Origin: Candidatus Troglogloeales bacterium
GTDB lineage: Bacteria; Nitrospirota; Nitrospiria; SBBL01; SBBA01
Reading direction: 5' to 3'
Length of the DNA: 36,100 bases
Assembly (NCBI GenBank): GCA_005239925.1
Contig: SBBA01000174.1
Location: 1 to 36,100 of the forward strand
Made by a program: the position numbers and the translations under genes. Shown here piece after piece: positions 8,228-16,525 of this stretch. The notes below the pieces were generated by a model that worked only from the letters and a program-made list of their open reading frames with translations, ran no database searches and was not told the DNA's origin. Numbering within the stretch: the first letter of the stretch is position 1; every line of letters begins with the position of its first letter.

Positions 8228-9439
8228 ATGGCCGTTTACGAATATAAAGGTTTTGATGGCGCTGGAAAAGGCGTAACGGGTCTGATTGACGCCGACTCTC
8301 CCCGTCTGGCACGGGCAAAACTTCGTCAAAGCGGTTTGTTCACCACCGAGCTATTCCCCGTTCGTGAGGCGGCTGATTCACAACGCACGTTTTCCTCCAC
8401 CGATCGGGCCCCTCTGGGCGAATTGGCGCTCATGACACGACAATTGGCGACCCTCTTAAAGGCGGGTATGCCGCTGATGGAATCGTTAGCGGCATTAATC
8501 GAGCAGGCGGAAAAACCGGTCTCCCGAAAGGTATGGAGCGCGGTGCGGGACGCGGTGCGGGAAGGCGCTTCTTTCGCCGATGCCCTGGGGCAGCATCCCA
8601 AAACATTTTCCAACCTGTACCAACACATGGTTCGCGCGGGCGAGGCCTCTGGAACACTGGAGGCGATCCTGCTCCGCCTGGCCCAGTACCTGGAAAGTCA
8701 GGTCGCCCTTCGCGGCAAGATTGTTTCGATCTTGGCCTATCCGGTACTGATGATGATTGTCAGTGGGCTGATCCTGGTTTTATTAATCTCCTTTGTGGTG
8801 CCGAAGGTCACCGGCATTTTCGCCGATTTAAACCAGGCGTTGCCTTGGCCAACGGTACTGCTTCTGGGTATCAGTGACTTCTTTCGCAGCTTTGGGGTGA
8901 TCCTGATCCTCCTGGCCATTGGCGGCGTTGTTTTGCTCAAACAATATGTCAATACGCCAAAAGGGCGATGGCAATACGATCGTATTACGCTTCAATTGCC
9001 ATTGTTTGGGCGGTTGTTTAAGATTCTGGCAATTGCGCGATTTGCTAAGACGCTGGCCACACTGTTGGTCGGAGGGGTGCCTCTCCTTTCCGCAATGGCG
9101 ATTGTGGAGCAGGTGGTAGGCAATAAGATGATCGAGGAGGCCATTGGCAAGGCGCGCGAAAATATTCGCGAAGGAGAGGGGATTGCCGAGCCTTTAAAAC
9201 GAAGCGGTCTGTTCCCACCGCTCCTGACCCACTTGATTGCAATTGGAGAGAAGAGTGGTCAGTTGGAGCCGATGTTGGAAAAGGTATCGGAAAGTTACGA
9301 GAACGAAGTCGAACGAACAGTCACCACCGTCACTTCTCTGCTCGGCCCCTTTATGATTTTGGCCATGGGCGGGGTGGTTCTCTTTATTGTATTAGCAATT
9401 TTGCTTCCGATCTTTGATATCAGCCAGATCGTCCAATAA
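8228..9439 (+). CDS. gspF: type II secretion inner-membrane platform protein GspF
   Basis: A 403-residue GspF/PilC-family polytopic protein, the inner-membrane platform of the T2SS that couples the GspE ATPase to pseudopilus growth. It opens with the family start AVYEYKGFD, has two repeated cytoplasmic F domains (about 50-170 and 255-370, each with the TRQLATLLKAGMPL or AKTLATLLVGGVPL pattern) and three membrane spans near 173-191, 222-238 and 370-395. Start at 8228 is chosen because the homologous region begins there; AGGG lies nine bases upstream. In most genomes gspF follows gspE, but here gspE is 20 kb away on the other strand. Its TAA stop lies within an R2 repeat. Confidence 0.93.
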   Translation: MAVYEYKGFDGAGKGVTGLIDADSPRLARAKLRQSGLFTTELFPVREAADSQRTFSSTDRAPLGELALMTRQLATLLKAGMPLMESLAALIEQAEKPVSRKVWSAVRDAVREGASFADALGQHPKTFSNLYQHMVRAGEASGTLEAILLRLAQYLESQVALRGKIVSILAYPVLMMIVSGLILVLLISFVVPKVTGIFADLNQALPWPTVLLLGISDFFRSFGVILILLAIGGVVLLKQYVNTPKGRWQYDRITLQLPLFGRLFKILAIARFAKTLATLLVGGVPLLSAMAIVEQVVGNKMIEEAIGKARENIREGEGIAEPLKRSGLFPPLLTHLIAIGEKSGQLEPMLEKVSESYENEVERTVTTVTSLLGPFMILAMGGVVLFIVLAILLPIFDISQIVQ

Positions 9440-9549
9440 TCCGCCAACGGACGGAGGCGAGCGAAGCCCTCCCGCTGGGCGGAACGTCGCCTGCGGTTGG
9501 TCTAGGTGTACAAGTGTTTTTACATGCAACGATTGTCTACACAAAAACT
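9438..9549 (-). repeat. R2 repeat, copy B (after gspF)
   Basis: On the minus strand the 3' part reads CGCCCAGCGGGAGGGC then GTCCGTTGGCGGATT; the first bases on the plus strand, AATCCGCC, overlap the gspF stop codon. It carries the extra CCGCAGGCG segment also seen in copy E (32437-32543), so copies B and E form a subfamily. The distal half is diverged (TGTAGACAATCGTTG). From its end to 9722 there is no gene; a TATAAT at 9649-9654 without a good -35 box is the only promoter-like sign. Confidence 0.8.
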
Positions 9550-9722
9550 ACCGCTTGCATCATTCTCTTGTGGCATCATTCCCGAATGGTTCTATCGGGA
9601 ATTCAGTGCCCCCCAAATAATGGGGATGGTGTAAAGGGCAAGAATCGTTATAATGGTGAAAATCGTTGACATGGTGCCAGGGGTATTTTACGATATGGGG
9701 TATAAAAATCCGGGAGTGGGAT

Positions 9723-10736
9723 ATGCCTATCGAGAAAAATAAAAGAGCGGAACCCCCGTCATGGATTCTCAAATTTGTTAACACCTTCTGGCAGCGAAGG
9801 CTCTGGTTTTTCGTTCCGTTCCTCAGCGGAATCGTTCTTTCCATCGGCCTGATTCTTATCCTGACACAATTTTACAATTCTGCGATATTTCCTCCGCATA
9901 TCAGGGAATGGTTGGAGGCGGAAAATGTACGACTCACCCGCAATTCCTTGGATGGTTTGAGAAAGATACTCTATCACCAGGAATCCGAGATCAACCAATT
10001 TAAGCGAATGAACGAAAACGAGTTGCCCTCCATGCTCAAGGCCAATCTGCGTATACTGGGACAACTTCATATTGATTTACATGAGACCCAAAAGGCGATA
10101 CGGGCCGAAAGCACCGGCGAGGCAAAACGCGGGCTATGGGCGGAAGATTGGCTGAAGAGAAAACGGGCCTTGGCGGATTTGCAAAAACGGTTTCCAGATC
10201 GTCATCCCAGGGTCGTTGCCGCAAAAAAGGAGTTTGGTCTTTTCGAGAAAAATATTTTGGATAAAGAAGCAGCCATATTGGCGGGGGACGTCCCCGTTGC
10301 CTTGATAGAGCGGGAAACACGACTGATGGAAAAGGTGCGCCTCTATGAAGGTCGCATTGAAAAGACGCCTGAACGGGAGAAGACGATGGCGCTCCTGTTA
10401 GAGAAAAGAAATCAAACCAAGGCGGCCTATCAAGCCCTTTTGGATAAAAAACCGTCGTATGTGCCGGATTCGGTGCTTATTGCACTCCAGGGCATTTTAT
10501 TCGGCTTCCTGGTTGGGGTTGTTCTGGTGTTTGTTCGAGAAAAAGCGGATCGTTCGATCCGTACGCACGAGGCATTGGAACAATTGCTTTCTGTGCCAGT
10601 TTTCGCATCCATATTAGACTACAAAGCGATTCCACCGGAAGGCAAGGCAAAGCCCTCCGCGATGAGGCCGACGGACGCCTCCAGTGCCTCTTTGTACGGC
10701 CAAAAAAGCCTGTTTTTTGCAAAGGATCGTCCATGA
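9723..10736 (+). CDS. Wzz-like chain-length determinant (polysaccharide co-polymerase)
   Basis: A 337-residue bitopic inner-membrane protein with the layout of Wzz/PCP proteins: a first membrane span at about 28-50, a long periplasmic alpha-helical region, and a second span at about 251-271 followed by a short cytoplasmic tail (FVREKADRSIRTHEALE). The segment RFPDRHPRVVAAKKEF matches the conserved PCP coiled-coil motif. Such proteins set the length of exported polysaccharide and pair with a tyrosine autokinase, which is the next gene (overlap ATGA). The ATG at 9723 follows GGAGTGGG; a longer TTG reading at 9666 is rejected. The N-terminal Wzz domain is short. No polymerase, flippase or glycosyltransferase is in the window. 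Confidence 0.75.
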   Translation: MPIEKNKRAEPPSWILKFVNTFWQRRLWFFVPFLSGIVLSIGLILILTQFYNSAIFPPHIREWLEAENVRLTRNSLDGLRKILYHQESEINQFKRMNENELPSMLKANLRILGQLHIDLHETQKAIRAESTGEAKRGLWAEDWLKRKRALADLQKRFPDRHPRVVAAKKEFGLFEKNILDKEAAILAGDVPVALIERETRLMEKVRLYEGRIEKTPEREKTMALLLEKRNQTKAAYQALLDKKPSYVPDSVLIALQGILFGFLVGVVLVFVREKADRSIRTHEALEQLLSVPVFASILDYKAIPPEGKAKPSAMRPTDASSASLYGQKSLFFAKDRP

Positions 10737-11560
10737 CAGAAGATACAGAACCGATCATCAGCGGTGAAACCGTTGATTCTGATACCGACCTTTCAGAGGG
10801 TCTCACTAAATCAATTCCCGATCTAAAAGGGAAGGAAGGAGGAATGCCTGACCTGGTTCTTTTTAGTAGACCAGACTCCTCCCTGGGGGACCAATACAAG
10901 ATGCTTTTTACGGAAGTGGATCGGGCCTGTCAGGCCGGGGGAAAACGGATTATTGCCGTGACCAGTGCTGCCGCAGGCGAGGGGAAGACCTCGACCGTCG
11001 CAAATCTGGCCGTAGTGGCTGCCAGAAATTTTGGAAGAAAATGTCTGCTTATTGATGCCCACTTTAAAAGACCCAAGGTGGCCCACGTCTTTCGGTTGAG
11101 CCGTGGGCTGGGCCTCATTGATGTGATGATGAACCGGCGTTCCTTGGAACTGGTCTTAACCCAGAGCGCTATAGATAATTTGACACTTCTTCCGATGGGT
11201 CATTTTATCGGTAAAAAGGCAGAGGCGCTTAATATTGACGGGCTTAAGGATGTCTTCGCAAGGATTCGGGGGCAATATTACAATGTGCTCTGGAATGAAG
11301 AATTTGATGACTTTTCCGAGATGGCGCAATGCGAGATAGACCTGTTTGATTATATATTCATTGATGCGCCGCCGATTCCCTCTCCGGAAATGGCGATGAT
11401 CTCCGATGCGGCCGATGCTATTTTGCTGACGGTTCGCGCAGGAAGCACTCCCAAGGCCGTTGTGAAGCAGGCCGCGGCATCGCTTGATCCTGCCAAGTTG
11501 ATTGGGTCGGTTTTAACCTTTGCGCAGACCCCCTGGCCTCCCGCGGGGGCCTACCGGTAA
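10733..11560 (+). CDS. BY-kinase / CpsD-CapB-type tyrosine autokinase
   Basis: A 275-residue cytoplasmic P-loop ATPase of the bacterial tyrosine kinase type, working with the Wzz-like protein before it. Walker A is SAAAGEGKT (78-86), the Walker A' region LLIDAHFKRP (105-114) and Walker B YIFIDAPP (207-214). Two departures: in Walker A' the usual second Asp is His (DAH), and the C-terminal tyrosine cluster normally used for autophosphorylation is reduced to one Tyr (PPAGAYR). An insert around 180-205 containing QYYNVLWNEEFDDF separates the A' and B motifs and is longer than usual. It may therefore be a weak or non-phosphorylating partner ATPase. It overlaps the upstream gene by four bases (ATGA). 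Confidence 0.8.
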   Translation: MTEDTEPIISGETVDSDTDLSEGLTKSIPDLKGKEGGMPDLVLFSRPDSSLGDQYKMLFTEVDRACQAGGKRIIAVTSAAAGEGKTSTVANLAVVAARNFGRKCLLIDAHFKRPKVAHVFRLSRGLGLIDVMMNRRSLELVLTQSAIDNLTLLPMGHFIGKKAEALNIDGLKDVFARIRGQYYNVLWNEEFDDFSEMAQCEIDLFDYIFIDAPPIPSPEMAMISDAADAILLTVRAGSTPKAVVKQAAASLDPAKLIGSVLTFAQTPWPPAGAYR

Positions 11561-11710
11561 TTGTCTTATGGAACAGATAGATTAAGCCTTCCACGTCTGT
11601 TTTCTTTTCGATCAGCGCCAGAAATTGACGAAATCGTACCAGGGTTTACCGATGCATAGAAATTGGTTCTACCGTGTTCACTGCCAGGGTAATCTCTCTA
11701 ACATTTCTTT

Positions 11711-11775
11711 AGGGTGTCTCTAAAAACCTAAGTCTCCCCGATAAGGAGGGTTTAGTGGATTTTTAGAGACACTCT
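11711..11775. repeat. R1 copy 3, medium form
   Basis: AGGGTGTCTCTAAAAACC at the left is matched by GGATTTTTAGAGACACTCT at the right; the inside keeps only a CCCCGATAAGGAGGG remnant. The termini vary together (GTGTCTC with GAGACAC), so pairing is kept. It sits in the 311 bp gap (11561-11871) between the kinase gene and rpsK; apart from this and the hairpin at 11803 I see nothing coded there. Confidence 0.7.
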
Positions 11776-11802
11776 TTATCCCTATCTGATAAAAAATGTG
11801 TC

Positions 11803-11829
11803 GCGCCTGTTGCATACGGGCGCTTTTGT
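11803..11829 (+). terminator. terminator-like hairpin in the rpsK leader
   Basis: GCGCCTGT (11803-11810) pairs with ACGGGCGC (11816-11823, one G-T pair) over a five-base loop, followed by TTTTGT. It lies about 45 bp before rpsK. It could end transcription from upstream or act as an attenuator of the ribosomal operon; the short U run makes it a modest terminator. Confidence 0.45.
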
Positions 11830-11871
11830 ATGGTAGCCTTACGGTTTTACTGTCAATGAAGAAATGAGGAT

Positions 11872-12249
11872 ATGAAAAAGGGAGCCAAAAAAGAAAAGAA
11901 AAACGTTACCAGCGGGGTCGCCCATATCCAGGCCTCCTTTAACAATACCATCGTTACGATTACCGATACGTCAGGAAATGTAATCGTATGGGGCAGTTCC
12001 GGAAGTCAGGGATTTAAGGGGTCTCGCAAGAATACGCCATTTGCTGCGCAGCGCGCCGCGGAAACAGCGGCAAAGAAAGCAATGGAGCAGGGGATGCGAC
12101 ATGTTGATGTCCTCATTAAAGGGCCAGGTGCCGGACGGGATTCCACGGTTCGCGCGTTACAAGCAGCTGGTCTTAAGGTGAATCTGATTAAGGATGTTAC
12201 CCCCATTCCACACAACGGGTGTCGTCCACCAAAACGAAGACGGGTATAG
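11872..12249 (+). CDS. rpsK: 30S ribosomal protein S11
   Basis: A 125-residue S11, the platform protein of the small subunit. Diagnostic segments are [45 protein letters not shown] and the C-terminal [13 protein letters not shown]. The N terminus is lysine rich. Normally rpsM (S13) and rpmJ precede rpsK; here the gene before it is a BY-kinase, 311 bp away, so the alpha operon starts with rpsK at this locus. The ATG follows TGAGGA. It is followed by a 201 bp gap with an R2 repeat and then rpsD, much wider than the usual spacing. Confidence 0.97.
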   Translation: MKKGAKKEKKNVTSGVAHIQASFNNTIVTITDTSGNVIVWGSSGSQGFKGSRKNTPFAAQRAAETAAKKAMEQGMRHVDVLIKGPGAGRDSTVRALQAAGLKVNLIKDVTPIPHNGCRPPKRRRV

Positions 12250-12342
12250 GAAGGGTTGGGCCCTGAGGGGGGCCTGATGGTAGGGGTATCCCCTTCGTGT
12301 ATTTAAACGAAGCGGAATTAGGCCCTTTGTTGGTAACATTCA

Positions 12343-12434
12343 CATTTTTTGCTTAGGTAGTTTTTAGTGTAACAATGTCGGCGGGCTCACAGCGACCAAC
12401 GGGAGCTGTCGTTCGCCTCCGCTCGTAGCGGATG
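12343..12434 (+). repeat. R2 repeat, copy C (before rpsD)
   Basis: A diverged plus-strand copy: GTGTAACAATGTCGGCGGGC, then CGACCAACGGGAG, then TTCGCCTCCGCTCGTAGCGGAT. The closing end lies 16 bp before the rpsD ATG, directly next to the GGGAGGG ribosome binding site. Confidence 0.65.
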
Positions 12435-12450
12435 GGAGGGAAGAAAATAA

Positions 12451-13077
12451 ATGGGACGGTATCGTGGCTCGGTTTGCCGACTCTGTCGGCGGGAAACAAC
12501 AAAGCTCTATCTGAAAGGGTCGCGTTGTTTTACGGAAAAATGTGCGATTGATCGCAGAAACACCGTTCCGGGCCAACATGGTGGCGTAAGGCAGCGTCTT
12601 ACGGAATATTCGCTCCAGCTTCGCGAAAAGCAAAAACTAAAACGCATCTATGGGTTGTTGGAGGCCCAGTTTCGGCGCTATTTCTCCAACGCCGATAAGA
12701 TGAAGGGTGTAACAGGAGAAAACCTCCTTGTTTTGTTGGAATCACGGTTGGATAACGTGGTGTACCGGCTGGGGTTTGCCCTCTCTCGAAAACAGGCAAG
12801 GATGTTGGTCCGTCAGGGCCATTATCAGGTGAATGGGAAGACGGTCAATATTCCCTCTTACAATGTTGCCCTAAACGATACCGTGGGTGTTCGAGAGAAG
12901 AGTCGGACACTTGTGCCAGTAAGGGAGGCATTTGAAAAGATGGACACCCGAGTGATCCCCGACTGGCTGGAAGTGGACATCCCCCAGTTTCGCGGGTTGG
13001 TTCGGGGTCGGCCCACAAAAGAAGCCATTGCAATTCCTGTCAACGAGCAACTGGTGGTGGAGCTTTACTCAAGATAG
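12451..13077 (+). CDS. rpsD: 30S ribosomal protein S4, zinc-binding form
   Basis: A 208-residue S4, which nucleates 16S rRNA 5' domain assembly and in many bacteria represses its own operon. It is the C+ form with an intact zinc site, C9, C12, C26 and C31 (VCRLCRR and RCFTEKC). The S4 RNA-binding fold is at about 97-160 (LESRLDNVVYRLGFALSRKQAR). The ATG follows GGGAGGG. The gene lies in the order rpsK-rpsD-rpoA-rplQ. As S4 usually binds a leader in this operon, the missing rpsM leader raises the question of where autoregulation acts; this is inference. Confidence 0.97.
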   Translation: MGRYRGSVCRLCRRETTKLYLKGSRCFTEKCAIDRRNTVPGQHGGVRQRLTEYSLQLREKQKLKRIYGLLEAQFRRYFSNADKMKGVTGENLLVLLESRLDNVVYRLGFALSRKQARMLVRQGHYQVNGKTVNIPSYNVALNDTVGVREKSRTLVPVREAFEKMDTRVIPDWLEVDIPQFRGLVRGRPTKEAIAIPVNEQLVVELYSR

Positions 13078-13096
13078 TGAGGGATTAACCCAATCT

Positions 13097-13131
13097 AACC
13101 CGACGGAGCAGGAACCAGCGGGTTTTCTTTT
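13097..13131 (+). terminator. weak terminator or attenuator between rpsD and rpoA
   Basis: AACCCG (13097-13102) pairs with CGGGTT (13119-13124) and is followed by TTCTTTTT. The stem is short and the loop long, so partial termination lowering rpoA expression relative to rpsD is more likely than a full stop. Confidence 0.4.
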
Positions 13132-13148
13132 TAATTAGGATCATAAGA

Positions 13149-14108
13149 ATGACAGTTCAAACAAAAGATTTTCAAATGCCCTTCAAGTTAGAGTCGGAAA
13201 AAGAGACCTTAACCAAAACGTACGGAAAGTTTTTTGCCGAGCCGTTTGAGCGTGGATTCGGCGTTACCATAGGCAATTCGTTAAGGCGGGTGCTGCTTTC
13301 ATCCATTGCCGGAGGGGCCATTACTTCCATCAAGATTGAAGGGGTACAACACGAATTCTCCGCCCTGCCGGGAATGAAGGAAGATGTGACCGACCTGATC
13401 TTGAACCTAAAGCAGGTTCGTCTCAAGATGAATGCCGACAAGCCACAGACTATTCATATCAAGAAGAAGGGCGCCGGCGAAATACGGGCCAAAGATATTA
13501 TTCATTCTTCCGACATCGAAATTTTAAATCCCGACCTGTACGTGGCCACGCTGGATAAAGATGGCAATCTCGATATGGAAATGACAGTGAGAATGGGCCG
13601 GGGTTATCTGCCTGCGGAACGAAATGAAGAGGAAGGGGCGGTCATTGGGGTGATTCCCATTGATGCAATCTTTACCCCTATTAAGAAAGTGACCCTAAGC
13701 ATAGAAGCGGCACGTGTCGGTCGCCGAAGTGATTACGATAAACTGATTTTGGAAGTCCATACAGACGGGTCGGTTCGCCCAGAAGATGCCATTGGGTTTG
13801 CCGGAAAGATTTTAAAGGATCACCTGAAGATATTCATTAATTTTGAAGAGACCGATGAGGATATAGCCACCAAGGGAGACAAAAATAGAGCCTCGGGAAA
13901 AAATATTATGGATAAACCGGTTGCGGAACTTGAGCTATCGGTTCGAGCGGCGAACTGCCTTAAAAACGCGGAAATCTACACCATTGGTGAGTTGGTGAGT
14001 AAGACAGAAACAGAGATGCTGGACACAAAGAATTTTGGTGTCAAATCGTTAAACGAAATCAAAGATCTGCTTACTAGCATGGGGCTTTCTTTTGGAATGA
14101 AGAAATAG
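13149..14108 (+). CDS. rpoA: RNA polymerase alpha subunit
   Basis: A 319-residue alpha subunit. The N-terminal assembly domain carries [24 protein letters not shown], the classic RNAP alpha dimer motif; the C-terminal domain (about 247-315) has the two helix-hairpin-helix-like segments around [20 protein letters not shown] and [13 protein letters not shown], used for UP-element and activator contact. Length is close to the usual 330. It follows rpsD by 71 bp and precedes rplQ by 39 bp, as in most bacteria. The ATG at 13149 has only a weak AGGA site; ATG at 13176 (MPFKL) is a possible shorter start. Confidence 0.97.
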   Translation: MTVQTKDFQMPFKLESEKETLTKTYGKFFAEPFERGFGVTIGNSLRRVLLSSIAGGAITSIKIEGVQHEFSALPGMKEDVTDLILNLKQVRLKMNADKPQTIHIKKKGAGEIRAKDIIHSSDIEILNPDLYVATLDKDGNLDMEMTVRMGRGYLPAERNEEEGAVIGVIPIDAIFTPIKKVTLSIEAARVGRRSDYDKLILEVHTDGSVRPEDAIGFAGKILKDHLKIFINFEETDEDIATKGDKNRASGKNIMDKPVAELELSVRAANCLKNAEIYTIGELVSKTETEMLDTKNFGVKSLNEIKDLLTSMGLSFGMKK

Positions 14109-14147
14109 AAGCGGCCGGAAGCCGCCTCTACGGAGAAGAGACTTTCA

Positions 14148-14621
14148 ATGAGACATCGTGCAAGTGGGAGACAATTAGGTAGAAACAGCTCGCATCGCAG
14201 GGCCCTTTTTCGCAATCTGGTTACCGCCCTGCTCCTACATGAAAGAATCGAGACCACGGAGGCCAAGGGTAAAGAACTCCGCGCCATTGCAGATCATATG
14301 ATTACCCTCGGTATTGCGGGTGATCTGGCCTCGCGAAGGGCGGCGTTGGCCTATGTACAGGATCCGAAGGCGGTGGTGCATCTCTTTTCAAAAATTGCCC
14401 CTTTGTTCAAAACAAACGGAGAAGCCGCAACGACAGCCAAGGGTGGATATACGCGACTTATTAAGACCCGTATCCGGTTTGGTGATGCTGCCCCCATGGT
14501 GATTGTGGAGTTCACGCGGAGAACGGAATCAGAGGCCTCTCTACCCGTGCCTGATAAAAAGGCAGTAAACCCAGCTAAGACAAAGGCGGAAAAAGAGGTT
14601 GCTGTTGCCGCTGCCTCCTGA
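14148..14621 (+). CDS. rplQ: 50S ribosomal protein L17 with C-terminal extension
   Basis: A 157-residue L17. The core (1-120) starts MRHRASGRQLGRNSSHRRAL and contains NLVTALLLHERIETTEAKGKEL and GGYTRLIKTRIRFGDAAPM. After the normal end near 120 there is a tail of about 35 residues rich in Lys, Ala and Glu (KAVNPAKTKAEKEVAVAAAS), of the kind seen in several phyla. It is the last gene of the alpha operon; gspM follows after a 157 bp gap filled by an R2 copy. Confidence 0.96.
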   Translation: MRHRASGRQLGRNSSHRRALFRNLVTALLLHERIETTEAKGKELRAIADHMITLGIAGDLASRRAALAYVQDPKAVVHLFSKIAPLFKTNGEAATTAKGGYTRLIKTRIRFGDAAPMVIVEFTRRTESEASLPVPDKKAVNPAKTKAEKEVAVAAAS

Positions 14622-14669
14622 CAACAATAATAAAGGTTTCTCTTCTGCCGGCTCGTATGCTTTGTGGCT

Positions 14670-14770
14670 GATATCTACGTTTTTTGCGTAGATCATTTTT
14701 TGTATAACAACATCGGTAGGCCCAGACCGACCAACGGGGGGGCTTGCTTGCCTCTGTCCGTTGGCGGATT
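14670..14770 (+). repeat. R2 repeat, copy D (reference copy, before gspM)
   Basis: The clearest copy. Hairpin 1: ATCTACG (14673-14679) with CGTAGAT (14687-14693). Hairpin 2: TCGGT (14713-14717) with ACCGA (14726-14730). Hairpin 3: CCAACGG (14731-14737) with CCGTTGG (14758-14764), closing with CGGATT. The end lies eight bases before the gspM ATG, which has no other clear ribosome binding site. Confidence 0.88.
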
Positions 14771-14778
14771 GGCTTGAA

Positions 14779-15327
14779 ATGGCAAAAACCGGCTCTTTCC
14801 TGGCAAAACTTTCCCAACGTGAAAAACGCTTTTTATTTGTTGGAGGCGCCCTCATTGCGCTGATCCTTCTTTATCTTTATCTGATTGACCCGATACGGCA
14901 ACGTACCGCTCAATTGGATCAACTGATTCCCAAGCAGGAAGAGGCTATCAAAACACTGAGCAGCCTGTCAGAGGAGTATCGTTTCCTTTCTACCCAGATT
15001 AAGGCCATTGAGAGTCGTATGCCTGAAAAGAACCAGTTCTCGCCGTTATCCTATCTGGAGGACGTGGCCCGTCAAAACGACGTGCGCGACAAGATTTCCT
15101 ATATTCGATCCATGGTGCCGGTACCTCAGGCCCTTTATCAGGAAATCCCTATGGAGGTCAAAATGGAGGACATTTCTCTGTCCCGAATTGTTCCTTATTT
15201 GTCTACCCTGGAAAATGCTCCGTATTTTTTAAGGGTAAAACGGCTGAACATCAAAACCCGTTATGCCGATCCGGAAAAACTCGATGTCATCTTTGTGGTT
15301 TCTTCGTACGAAAAGATGAACCCATGA
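14779..15327 (+). CDS. gspM: type II secretion protein GspM (GspM/PilO-like)
   Basis: A 182-residue bitopic inner-membrane protein: short cytoplasmic start with LSQREKRFLFVGG, one membrane span at about 20-38, a coiled coil at about 45-85 and a ferredoxin-like periplasmic domain (about 90-180) ending LDVIFVVSSYEK. This is the layout of GspM and PilO, which assemble with GspL/PilN. It overlaps gspK by four bases (ATGA). The order gspM then gspK is the reverse of the usual K-L-M, and gspL is missing between them. The ATG at 14779 begins directly after an R2 copy. PilO is the alternative name; the gspK neighbour favours GspM. Confidence 0.78.
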   Translation: MAKTGSFLAKLSQREKRFLFVGGALIALILLYLYLIDPIRQRTAQLDQLIPKQEEAIKTLSSLSEEYRFLSTQIKAIESRMPEKNQFSPLSYLEDVARQNDVRDKISYIRSMVPVPQALYQEIPMEVKMEDISLSRIVPYLSTLENAPYFLRVKRLNIKTRYADPEKLDVIFVVSSYEKMNP

Positions 15328-16274
15328 ACAAGAGAGGAGGAAGATGCCGACGTTTAGGCGAAGGCGGTTTCGCCCTTCTGATTACCCTTCTGGTCATTCT
15401 CCTTTTATCCGTTATTATTTTTGATCTTGATTTTCAGGCCCGGGCCGATTTGCGTTCGGCCTCCAACTTTCGAGACGATTTAAGCGCTTATTATCTGGCC
15501 CTCTCGGGTATTTCCGTTGGCAAAGAAATTTTGGAGCAGGACAGGACAGACGCCTCAAGCAGTTCAGATAACTTAGGCGAATTGTGGGCCACGCCGGTTC
15601 CACCGTTTCCCCTGGGAGAGGGAGAAATTTCAGGCGGAATACAGGACGAGCTAGGCAAGATTAATCTCAATGCGTTATTGGATATCAATGATCAACCGAT
15701 AGAATGGAGAGCAACGCAATTGAAAAATCTTTTTCAGTTACTAGAGGTGGGCCCAGAGCCTGTGGATGCCATCATTGATTGGATTGATAAGAACAGTGAT
15801 ACGCGAGGTTTTGGCGGCGCGGAGGATGAAACCTATCAACAGCTTGATCCTTCGTATTCTGCAAAAAACGGCCCCATAGACACACACAAGGAGCTTCGGT
15901 TTATCAAAGGCATCTCCTCAGAGGTCTACGAAAAGATTCTTCCCTATGTGACCATCTACCCGGATAACACCGATAAAGCTTTCTTTGGGAAGATTAATGT
16001 CAACACAGCGGATGCACTCATTCTTCAGAGTATGGGTATTGATGGCTCAGCCATAGAGCGCCTTATGAGGGAAAGACCTTATGACCAGAACACAATGGCA
16101 AACTTTAAAGCCGCGCTACCACCCAATCAAAACGTTGGTATTTTAGCTACGTTAGGTTACCAAAGCCATATCTTTTCCATGACCGCCGTAGGAGCCGTTC
16201 GAAACACCAAGAAGACGGTCCATGCCATTTGGGATCGTGACAAAAAGAAGCTACTCCATTTTCAGGTTGAATAA
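15324..16274 (+). CDS. gspK: type II secretion minor pseudopilin GspK
   Basis: A 316-residue minor pseudopilin that caps the T2SS pseudopilus tip with GspI and GspJ. It has a prepilin-type start: a basic leader, the GEGG/FALLITLLV cleavage site and a hydrophobic helix; position +5 is not Glu, which is usual for GspK. The K-specific periplasmic part has the GKINLNALLD motif, IDWIDKN, and an inserted alpha domain with the LRFIKGIS and KINVNTADALILQSM motifs. Length agrees with the family (about 320). The minor pseudopilins I and J that it needs are not in the window. It starts in the end of gspM. Confidence 0.92.
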   Translation: MNKRGGRCRRLGEGGFALLITLLVILLLSVIIFDLDFQARADLRSASNFRDDLSAYYLALSGISVGKEILEQDRTDASSSSDNLGELWATPVPPFPLGEGEISGGIQDELGKINLNALLDINDQPIEWRATQLKNLFQLLEVGPEPVDAIIDWIDKNSDTRGFGGAEDETYQQLDPSYSAKNGPIDTHKELRFIKGISSEVYEKILPYVTIYPDNTDKAFFGKINVNTADALILQSMGIDGSAIERLMRERPYDQNTMANFKAALPPNQNVGILATLGYQSHIFSMTAVGAVRNTKKTVHAIWDRDKKKLLHFQVE

Positions 16275-16359
16275 ACATCCTCTACACAGGCTATCCACAG
16301 CCAATCAACAATATATTGTTGTTGAAAAATAATTTTACACTATATTTTGTATTTTTCTC

Positions 16360-16388
16360 TTGACAAGTCTATTTTTTTTAGTTAGACT
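16360..16388 (+). promoter_or_regulatory. putative sigma-70 promoter before the Slp-like gene
   Basis: TTGACA at 16360-16365 and TAGACT at 16383-16388 are spaced by 17 bases in an A+T-rich region, 138 bp before the proposed ATG. A 16 bp perfect palindrome CAACAATATATTGTTG (16306-16321) lies upstream and could be an operator. Confidence 0.5.
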
Positions 16389-16525
16389 GGTTTCAATCTA
16401 TCGTTTGAATGTAAGAGGTCGAGAGGTTGAGTTCTTTTATTTTGGGGAAATTCCCTCTAAATGGAGAACCCTCCTCTCCAAAACACTCCCCAGGCTTGCC
16501 TCTCGACCTCCCTAATAGGAACACG

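Noticed and set aside
6062-14770. R2 repeats as integron attC sites
   Set aside because: They fold into hairpins, but the paired boxes do not fit RYYYAAC and GTTRRRY (they read GTTGGTC or GTTGGCG), and they are not arranged as a cassette array.
16289-16300. DnaA-box-like CTATCCACA before the Slp gene
   Set aside because: A single near match without a cluster; not evidence for an origin.
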